DNA of 64,000 nucleotides from Eleginops maclovinus (Eukaryota; Chordata; Actinopteri; Perciformes; Eleginopidae): assembly GCF_036324505.1 (NCBI RefSeq), contig NC_086351.1, positions 7,806,001 through 7,870,000 of the forward strand. The letters are read 5' to 3'. Numbering within the stretch: position 1 is the first letter of the stretch; each line of letters starts with the position of its first letter. This document shows positions 54,832 to 64,000 of this stretch, piece after piece. A program made the translations under genes and the position numbers. Below the pieces are notes generated by a model, which saw only the letters and a program-made list of their open reading frames with translations, was not told where the DNA came from and did no database searches.

Positions 54832-57393
54832 GGGTTGTACTAGTTTGAATTACGCTTTGTATGCTAGGTAGTTTAATCAGCAATGCATAATATTCTATAA
54901 AATCCTCTAATTTGAATGAGCCCAGAAAAACCGTCCTATTTTCAGCTTTCTGATGACACATTTTCCAGCGGATCCAAGAGGGTTTTTTAATTGTTTATTT
55001 AGCTTCAGTTTGATCCCTTTCAGAACCCAGCTAGGGACAAATAATCTTTCAATTTATCACTGGACAGGAAGAGGACAAAAACTGTAATGTGAAAAGTAAC
55101 TAAAGCTTTCAGATAATCATAAAAAATAGCCTTCAAAATGTGCCTCTGAGATGTAGAGGTATAAAGTAGCATACGGGTAGACATACATTACATACTTAGA
55201 TAAGCACCTCCTACTTGAGTAAAAGTACTTACTGAGTTTACACCACTGTTATTTTCACAAGTATTTCTTAACACTGCACTATGAAAATGTCTTCCTCATA
55301 GACTTTTGCGGCCTTTGATTACAAACTTATTTTTCACAAGTAAAAAACAAACATATTAAAGTTTAAAATATCATGCAGATTTGTTTTGAGATCAAGCTAT
55401 GAGAAGAAGGTAGAAAAAGAATGCAAAATCATTTCTGTCACTGATTCAGCTGCTGCACCTTGAACCATCCAATCACAGTGAACTTTGCACTATCATACCT
55501 AAAAGTAAGTTAAACAAATGCACAGAATAGCTTGCCAGTTTGTGTTTCTCAGTGATGGATGGCTGGACCTACTGGTGCTGTGAGGCACTGACACACGAGG
55601 GTGTCAGGGCAGGGGCAGGGGGTGGTAAACATGACCACACCGGATGGCCTAGGAAATGCAGAGGCCACCGGTTTGCTTGTTAATTTATGGACGGCCTGAC
55701 AACACCAGAGCCCACAATGCAATGCTCTGCTTGCTAAATATGATCCCATTGAGGAAAGGAGGCATCAAGCGAGCAGGTATGTAACCTGCTACCGAAATAG
55801 AAATTCAAAGCTAAGAATGACATGTTTGTTAAGAGGTCGTACGTCTGCTGCCCGTGTCTTGCATGACCCGTGAACAGATCGTATCTGGGTGCTTTTGTGC
55901 TCACAGGAGGTTAAGCGCTGATGAGCTGCTCTGGAGAGGCTCGCTAATGGACAGACAAGGAAGAAGTACATTGTAGCTTACCAAGTAATGTGAGTGTGCA
56001 AAAAATAAATCATGTGAATAAGTGAATGGCGTGTAACTTAAGTTTCATCATCTTAATCTTATTCAGACACACTGATGATAAACTTTAGGGACTTTTTGTA
56101 TGGCATTACAGTGTCATAATGCAGGAGTTGATGACCCCACATTCATGCACTTACAGTCACACTGTGCAAATGTGCGAGGGTGTTTACTCACTGCAGATAC
56201 AGATGATGAAGTTTTTTTAAAGTCAGCACAGTTTCCTTTGGCCGATTGGGGTTGATTAAGAGGTTAACTGTGGAGAGGCATGGCGTCTTTAAGGGAGATT
56301 TATCTGTTCCTGCTCTGACCCCCTCGGGGGTAGCTTCCCTCACCCCCAGTGTCCCCAGGATTTATTTAGTTATTTGTTTATCTGCTGGACGGGGTCACCA
56401 TTTTCTCTGCACTACATCTCAGCCCTGTTTGTGCATCTCAAACCCATTTCTCATGTCGATTCTTGTGGGATTGTGGAGCTGGTTGCATCTGCTGACTAAG
56501 CAAAGAGGACACGAGTGAAGGCCCCGCTGAGTCTGGTGACCTTTAACATTTGGCAGCGATACACTCCCAAAATTGGTTATTTTCATTTAACACGTATTTT
56601 GCTATCTGTTCAACTTTGGCCCCCATTTGGAGAAATTATGGTGTTTTCCTAATTGCTTCCTGACAGTTTTAATTCAGCTACACTTTAATTTATGGCATTT
56701 ATTTCCTATTTTTGCATTATTTCCTTAATGTGCTTGCGTGAGTTTCACAATGGCAGCAAACCATAGCTTACAATCCTGACAGATGAAACTTTGATTTATC
56801 ATTTCACACAGGAAAATATTCCCAGATGTAAAAAAAACAAACATCATCAATACACATCACCAATTTATTATTACAACCCAGCATCTTATGCTTATTTGCT
56901 TTTGCCATTTAGATTCATCACAGTGTCATAACACTAAACACAATTTCCAGGAAGTGGATTATATTTATTATTTAACAGTTTTACTGTGGGAAATCTATCA
57001 GCCAGTCTTTCAAAAGTTCAAATGACTATATTTGCAAACAGCTTCTTGGATAATATTAAATTACATGTTTAACGATCAAGGTACCAGATCTCATTCTGTG
57101 TTTCAATCTTGCTTGTTCATACTCAGAACATAGAGTCATCTCAAGAACCACCTTCAGCAACGTAAAATCCTCAAGTGATTGCTAGTACTCACTATCTCTC
57201 AAAATGTCACACACACGCTTACTCAGCCCTTACTCATACACTCACACCTCTTGTGTAAGGGGGTTTGTCGCTGTTAAGCGGCAGCGGGCCTTTTGCTGGG
57301 GTGAAGGGGGGGCAGGGTGGGGTGGTGGGGGCTATACAGGGAATGCTATGTGGCTTGCCTGACCTGACATGTCTCTGAAGCTGGAGGGGGTCT

Positions 57394-57406
57394 CGACCTT
57401 TGACCC
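57394..57406 (-). promoter_or_regulatory. DR1 nuclear-receptor element
   Basis: Read on the minus strand it is GGGTCA-A-AGGTCG, two half-sites as a direct repeat with one spacer base. It differs from the AGGTCA-A-AGGTCA consensus only at the first and last bases. DR1 is a high-affinity site for COUP-TF, HNF4 and RXR dimers. It lies 6.0 kb upstream of the nr2f5 ATG. Confidence 0.45.
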
Positions 57407-57620
57407 AGGGCTCCAAAACTAGGAAGATGAAAAAAGGGGATAGGGTGGGAGGGTTTCGCCTCTAAACAAGGGCTTCTGTTTCGACCACTCCAGGAATGTC
57501 AGTTCCATAAAAAGATGCCTACAGAGAGAAAGAGAGACAGAGAAAAAAGGATGAAAGGAGACAGAGAGTAAGAGGTACAGAGAGAGAAAGAGGGAACATA
57601 TATCTAATCTAATCTGAAAT

Positions 57621-57669
57621 CTCTCTATCTATCTCTCTATCTATCTATCTCTCTATCTATTTATCTATC
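57621..57669. repeat. Imperfect (TCTA)/(TC) microsatellite
   Basis: Alternating TCTA and TC units following a GA-rich tract (57520-57595). Confidence 0.9.
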
Positions 57670-57812
57670 TTCCAAGTGGTGGGGAATGGTTAGGGTAAGG
57701 GATATTTACCATGCCAATATTGTATTGATTCATGTATGCTACTTTTCATCTTTTATTCTATACAGTATTGATGCATAATTTCCAGTAAAAAAAAAAAGTT
57801 AACTAATGATTA

Positions 57813-57905
<93 letters not shown>

Positions 57906-58004
57906 CCGTCTGTCCGTCTGTCCGTCTGTCCGTCTGTCCGTCTGTCCGTCTGTCCGTCTGTCCGTCTGTCCGTCTGTCCGTCTGTCCGTCTGTCCGTCCG
58001 TCTG
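57813..58004. repeat. Two-part tandem repeat (TCTG)20 then (TCTGTCCG)13
   Basis: Twenty TCTG units (57813-57892) pass without a break into thirteen TCTGTCCG units (57893-57996), then TCCG TCTG. The octamer is the tetramer doubled with one T-to-C change, which creates a CpG in each unit. Both strands are open in several frames as an artefact. Confidence 0.95.
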
Positions 58005-59149
58005 CAGACATACTGTCCTGCTTGGTCAGTGGTTGTCAAGCAGGCCTGACATATAAACCATGAGGCGTTCAGACTGTGACCAATGCACTTAACCAAGTGG
58101 AGTATACTCTGATTCTCCACCCTTCCTTCGACGTCATAATGTAACCTTTACTGCCATTTTTACTCCGAACTGCGGTCATGCGATCAGGCAATAAATTAAC
58201 CTCTGGACCCTGGCTGAAGGCTGAGCCCTTGTGACACGCCGGTCGAGGCGAGCCGCAGCAGAGCGGTGTTGACTCTGCACTGCAGGGGTTGAGTCAGGAG
58301 ATAACCTTGTTTTTCACAATGTCTTCCTGGTTGTGGACTGAAGTCTGGACGACTGCCCAACACGACCCAGAGAGAGCCTGTAACACATTCTCTGGCAGAG
58401 AGAAACTCGACATGGCCATTACTGTGTATCTGAGAGGACTTGTGTCTTCAGACAGATGTCATCTTTGTGCACTTTCAGGTTGTGATAAGGAGGCCAGTAA
58501 AAAATTAGGCAACAAGGGAGTTCAGTGAAGAGGGACTGGAGATAGTGAGGGTCGTTTTCATTCGTGTCCAAGTGGCTCCTGAGTGATTTGAACAAGGCGC
58601 CTGCTAAATCACACAAATGTGTTTCAATTCAAATCAGTTAAACTTCTGAAATCACATCGACACATATTTCCCTGCTTAACAATCCCAATATGAATGTGTA
58701 TAGTAATGTAAAGAAGATTGGTTTTTTTTTCAAAAGTTGAACACACAAAATGTCTCCTACATCATAGAAAAGTTCATTCTCAGCATATTTGAGCTGGAGG
58801 TTTCAACTTTCTGCATCACACCTGTGTAAGTTGCATACTGAACCAAAAACTACGCTTGTACATCCCCGTCTTAAACTCAGATTTAAGGCGAGTACAAACA
58901 CACTTTCCTCCTTCAACAGATGAAGCAACTTTTTAGTGTCAGACACTCTGCACAGTGCAGGACACAGATCAAATTAAGTAACAAAAACAAAATACACTTT
59001 TTGAGCAAAGGGGGTGTTTGAATATCGACTGATGGTTGAACCAAATAAGTAACCAGTCCCCTTTGCATCATTTCCAACTATAACTATCAGAACATTTATT
59101 AATTATATTGACTTGTCAAAGCTCCCCTATCGTCGTCTGTAAACGTGCA

Positions 59150-59540
59150 TCAGTTGTCTAAATTACAGGTGAGATTAACAACTCATCAGCAAGCATCTTG
59201 ACGGTGATTTTAATGAAAGGTCAAAGGGGCTAACTCTTTCCTACAGGTTCTATTTGTGGATCATGAATCCCTATCAACAGTGCCAGCAACTAATCAGAGG
59301 CTCATATAGGGTTTTCAGAGTTGCCTTGGACTGATCGTAACCTCTGATTGGATCAGCGCTAATCCTCCAGTATGACGTCTCTGTGATGGAATTTCCACAG
59401 GCCTACCATCCAACGGTAATTACATGACCCAAGAGATCTTCAATACCCTGAGTGTGACGTCAGGTTATTCTCTCAACTTTTCTGTCTGGTTGCTGTGCAG
59501 CACCCGTCAACAAGCAGTCCCCAAAATCATTCACTGAAGC
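59150..59540. promoter_or_regulatory. Candidate conserved noncoding element
   Basis: A compact non-repetitive island with a DR1-like word (59218-59230), GATTGG and TGACGTC-type words (TATGACGTC near 59371, TGTGACGTC near 59454). No coding frame is seen. Regulatory function is inferred from texture and position. Confidence 0.3.
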
Positions 59541-60393
59541 TGTTGAAGTTGCAATGACCCTGCAGTGCCCAGGGGCGTCCCTTCACTTAACTTCTCTGTA
59601 CTTTAGTGTTTGGCCGCTAGCATACAGGTCTACTCAGAGCCTGTCCTCTAACTGCTAAACGTGTGTAGGGGTGGAAAAAGGCCAAATTCCCCTCCCTGCA
59701 GTTAAAATCTCAGACGGTGGTCTTTAACGCATACTCCCACTCCCGCTCCCTCCCTTCAGCACTCCCAATAAAAACCTCTGACCAACAGTTGACCTTTTGC
59801 ATGGCCCCCTTCTTGCTGCTCCCCGTCCTTCTCCCTTCTTTCCTTTGCTCTCCTTCCCTCCGTTCATTCCTTCTTCCCCTTCGCCACAGCGGCCCATGGT
59901 GGGCCAATGGGAACCAGCAGCTGCAGAGGGGGGGTGTCAGGGTCAAGGGGGGTCACAGTACTGGTAAAGTCATCGCGGGGGCTCCTATGTGGGGGCATTG
60001 CTTCCCCCTTCAAAGGCTGCGCGGTGACGTCCATACACCCCTTGCACCCCTTCTCCTCTTCCACCCCTCACCTCTCACTCCCTTGCGGCCCCCTTTGGCC
60101 CTGCTGTTCCTTGGCTCTCAGGGGTCAAGACAGCCGAGGGTTAATAAAGTGATACCAGGTGTTGGCCAGAAAGAAGCATTTTCTTCCCCCCTTCTTCTCT
60201 CTTAACTCCCACCAGCAGCAAGCTGTGGGCCCCCCATTTCACACCACTGAATCCTGCTGGGACAGCAAGCCTGAGAGTGAGCCCAGTGGAAGGGGTGGCC
60301 GTGCATGTCAAAGTAAAAACAAGGCTCAGGTAGCGTGCAGGACATGCCCTCTCTGTGTTTTGTGTGCATGTGTATGGGTCACACGTTTCCTAA

Positions 60394-60493
<100 letters not shown>

Positions 60494-61029
60494 ATATGTA
60501 CATATTGCACAAAGCTGTCACCACAAGCATAGAGGGGGAGATACTAGCAGGCTAAATGGCATCAGAGCTTTAAGGGGCCTCCAGGACAATACGGGGTTAA
60601 CCGACACAACAAAGTGGCCGATTATGTCTCAGTGGAGGAACCTTGGAAGCAAAAGTTCCCAAATCCTACCACTGTCATTCCCGCTGGATCAGTGGATTCA
60701 CAAGCATACACATGGGCAGGGGGAGGGGGTAAGGCTGGCTTAAAGGCTGTGCAAAGAGTTGAGGTGAAATGGTGGTTTCTTCTCTTGACCACTAGAAAAG
60801 AGGAGGCTGAATAGCTGCAAAGATCAAACCCAGTGAAAGGGAGCCATTGTGGGGGGAGAGCAAATGGTCTCCGACAACGAGCAAAGAACAAACAGAAGGA
60901 ACCCGTCAGCGTACGAGTACTAGCAACAACAAGACGCTGAAATTAACGAGAGAGCTCTTGCTTGTGTGTGAGAGTGTGAAAAAAGTGTGCATGAGAATTT
61001 GTGCACAAACATGAGCCAGGAAATTTGCA

Positions 61030-61380
61030 AAAACACCAGCAGCTCGCCTCCGCCTTTCAGTCCAACCGGCTAAATGAAGGGGTCCTAATTAACGCTAATT
61101 AACATCAATGACAAGTTGGGGCCATTAGTCCAGCTAATCCCCCGTTTACATTTCCCCTCTCGCAGGAACCCTGCTGGCCAATTCTTACCCAGTCATAGAA
61201 AGGACGCTTTGTTAACGGGGAAGGCATCAAAGATACGAGCCAGCTTCGAAATGAGTTGCCTCCATTAGGGCCTGAGAGTCGGTCCTGATCCGAACACTCT
61301 GCTCAAACAGCCGGGGAGTGGAGGAAGGGAGGAGGTCAAGCCCAACGTTTACACTGTTCCATCGGATCCATCAATGACTC
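61030..61380. promoter_or_regulatory. Candidate enhancer: phased TAATTAA pair plus TAATCC
   Basis: CTAATTAAC occurs twice exactly 10 bp apart (61085-61093 and 61095-61103), followed by CCATTAG (61122-61128) and a bicoid/OTX-type TAATCC (61135-61140). The island is non-repetitive and has no credible reading frame. About 9.7 kb upstream of nr2f5. Function is inferred. Confidence 0.42.
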
Positions 61381-64000
61381 GTTTGCACTCTTTCATGATC
61401 CCTGGCCATGTCCAAAAAAAAAGAAAAAAAATAGAGCAGAGCATGAAAGGGGCAGTAAAGGATCTGATACTATTAAAAGACTTGAGTGGACAGGGGCTTT
61501 TAAAGTGACAACTTCCCCATGAACAGGAAGAGGTAAAGGAAGTCAGGAGTGTGCGAGTAACATGTCCATGCTTTTGAACATGAGCACAGGTGCTGGTGTG
61601 AGTAGTAGTAGCTTCGAAACAATGTTCCTGCTAGTGTTAGGAGTGTCAAACTGGTGGAAAATTTGATATTCAATGTCATATAAATACATTTGAACAAAAA
61701 CAAATGGACATTAAGCACATTCGTAAATATGTTCCAGTGTGTTTACTTTTTGTTTTTGTTGCAATACTGTTTGCAGAATTTAAAACCCCCTAACATACTG
61801 TTTCCCCTTTAAAAGGGCTCTGGGTCTCTTGCACTTTAAGGTAATTTTACTGGCCCTGTTGAGTAATACTGAGCCTGTGAAAACAGTTGTGTAAAGTCTT
61901 CTGTGGCTCTGGAGGAGCTTTCTAAAGTCTGAAATAGTTTTGAATAAAGCCTCATTTACAAAAGAAAACTGTCTTATAGTCCATGGGTGTGGATTTTGAA
62001 AGATAAAAGCATTTTACAAGCAGGGTAGGTCCAATTAAAGATCATATTTTGTTCCAGTATATGGGAAATGTGAGATCAAGAAATGTGAAACTTGGTTTAT
62101 TTCATGCACCAATAGTTAGTATATATTGGCCACTGTTGCTTTGATTTTGAATCACAGGAGTACCATTTTCCAGTAAAGCCTAGTTAACTCTTGCTGCATC
62201 CGTGTGGCTGCAAGGGCCGACTCCGTTGGGCGTGTCCACACACTCACTACAACTACGCATGAACTAAAAGAGCAACATTTTAAAGCTCTTGCAGCAATTT
62301 TTTTTTATTCAAACACATCATTTAAAAAAAAGTTCTCTTTGTTCAGCTAAATACCACAAACAAAGGACCTCTTCTTCTTTTTGTAAGGTCACCATCTTAT
62401 TTTCTAGTGAACATTTGTATATTCATGCAAGTGTGCAGATGTTTGTGCCAATATTAAGTATGAGCATACCTTAGGTTAAGGTTGTAAAACTATTTTCCCT
62501 CTACACTGTCGGACTGTCTGACGTATATTGTGAATTAGTTTCCAACTCTTCATTGAGGTTTAGCGATATAATACAAAACATTTGTTAAAATCAAGACTCA
62601 AGTTATGTTTTTTTGTGGCTGCACCTTTCAATTTAATATAAATATTTAATTAGATTGAATTTCCTGTGCATCGTTTTATAGACATTTTCCCCAAAACATT
62701 GAGATTGTCAGTAAACTGAAATATGAATTTGTTCATAAAACATATTTGGCTGCACAAGCCTGAGTTTGTAATGAGTGATGCCCACTAGCTGGCTTGTTAT
62801 GGGGTTAAATGAATTTGCATACACTCGCATACAATACTTTTTCTGTGTGATTTAACAGATTCTTTGACCCCAATTTCTCCCCTAAAAAAAAACGAAGGGC
62901 ACAGAGAGAGGATTAATTGTTCTGGATCTGCTTGTGCACAGTCAAAGTATGGCACTTCCTCTGCCCACCGCAAAAACCACAAAAACCGCAAAGTGCCAAA
63001 GGCATAATTTCACAATACACATATTGTGAGGCAGGGTATAAGTCAAAGCCAGCGTCATGAGGGAGCTGCGCAGTTTTCTTTGTCACATTGAAACAGCTGA
63101 CAAAGAGCTTTTATTGTAATGTATAGCATTTTCGTTTTTAGGGAGTTCATAGATCTGCTGCAAGGAGCTCCAGAATCAAAAAGTGTAAAAGTGTGTTTTA
63201 TAAATGTATCTAAAATCTCAAAGGTTCTGATATAATAAACAAATATCTACAAGACATGTCCCAAGATCAAGGCTTTAATTGAATATCTGTCTTTTACAGT
63301 TAAATGTCTCAGTTCTGTTCACACGACCTCTCCTTTAGCCTCTTCAGTTTTCATGTAACATCATCATCCCTAAAGAAACCCCTAGTCACACCAACATAAA
63401 TCACTCCCTGTTTTTCAGTTTTACAAAAGCTCTCGTTATCCTCAATGTTTCCTACTTGCCGGACCAACTGCAGATTTGTTTCAACCTTTGGTTCTTTACG
63501 CTTTGGAAAGTAAATACAATAAATTCCAGCACATAGCCAGAGCTGGGGTGTTGTGTTATTTTTCGGCACCGCGGGTAAGCACAATAGAAACACAGCTGTG
63601 GTTATCAGTCCGGGCTCCCCGGGAGCCAGCGGAGGCCCGGAGCACATGTTCGTTAATGATCAGTTACAAAGGCCACAAAGGGAACTGCTAGTCGCTGAGG
63701 TCTGTACTCCTTTGCATCTGAAACCATTTGAATGACTGAACCTTCTGCTAAATGTTTAAACCCAGGATGTGTCTCCCCGGATTGATTGCGGCTGAGTCGA
63801 CAGTTTAAACTCTTACCAAGTAAGTTGTTAAAAGGTTTTTGTTGGTTATGAAGAGACAGCTTAGTCGGTGATCACTCTTAAAGTTTCTAATTACTAGTAA
63901 GAATGCAGCTTTCTGAAACATTTTTAAATGAAACGGTTTGAACCATTGTTTGATACATGATTTGTGCAGTCTTTGTGAGACCGTTAAGCCATTTCGGGCA
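61381..64000. other. Right-edge intergenic DNA, no gene seen
   Basis: AT-rich, with a GC-richer non-repetitive stretch near 63490-63780 that may be regulatory. No open frame here has coding character or splice support. Confidence 0.45.

Larger units (their letters stand above)
52501..57380. other. Upstream intergenic DNA, no gene seen
   Basis: AT-rich DNA with a (TATC)n tract, an (AAT)n tract and a homeodomain-rich island at 54.3-54.5 kb. No open frame has coding character. Confidence 0.5.

Noticed and set aside
57813..58004. CRISPR-like regular repeat
   Set aside because: Units are contiguous 4- and 8-mers with no spacers; a simple tandem repeat in an animal genome.
59717..60205. 162-codon plus-strand frame
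   Set aside because: Driven by pyrimidine-rich DNA (Leu/Pro/Ser runs), without a domain or splice context.

Overview
This is vertebrate nuclear DNA, almost certainly from a teleost fish and probably a spiny-rayed one. It has spliced genes with GT/AG introns, very long (CA/GT)n and (TGTC)n microsatellites, a tRNA-derived SINE, and an intact nr2f5 gene, a COUP-TF paralogue kept in fish. The species cannot be told from sequence alone.

Layout. At the left edge (371-1509, minus strand) are the first three coding exons of a cell-surface receptor: a signal-peptide exon, then two exons that read as the first extracellular domain of a class I cytokine receptor (IL-2R beta / IL-21R / IL-4R alpha type). 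The splice phases agree across all three exons, and the gene runs off the left edge. From about 1.5 to 33.3 kb I find no convincing gene: AT-rich DNA with scattered GC-richer islands that look like conserved regulatory DNA, a SINE with perfect 15-bp target-site duplications (19350-19560), dense microsatellites (notably 30.2-31.1 kb), and one 30-codon coding-like orphan fragment beside a (GT)n tract (21.7 kb).

The main gene is nr2f5 on the minus strand, with four coding exons (51389-51026, 40477-40197, 38899-38653, 34712-34393) joining to 1212 bp, 403 codons plus stop. The junctions are phase 1, phase 0 and phase 1, and all are canonical. The protein has a complete COUP-TF DNA-binding domain, ligand-binding domain and AF-2 helix. 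Introns are about 10.5, 1.3 and 3.9 kb; introns 1 and 3 each hold a tRNA-like element.

Upstream of the nr2f5 start (51.4-52.5 kb) is a relatively CpG-rich promoter with two CCAAT boxes followed by two perfect CArG boxes in tandem. Further upstream (52.5-64 kb) there are no genes, but there are homeodomain-site clusters (54.3-54.5 and 61.0-61.4 kb), a near-consensus DR1 nuclear-receptor element (57.4 kb) that could bind COUP-TF itself, and a two-part (TCTG)20-(TCTGTCCG)13 repeat. The overall picture is a developmental transcription factor in a regulatory gene desert, next to an immune receptor gene. I see no CRISPR array, operon, viral genome or other unfamiliar gene system here.
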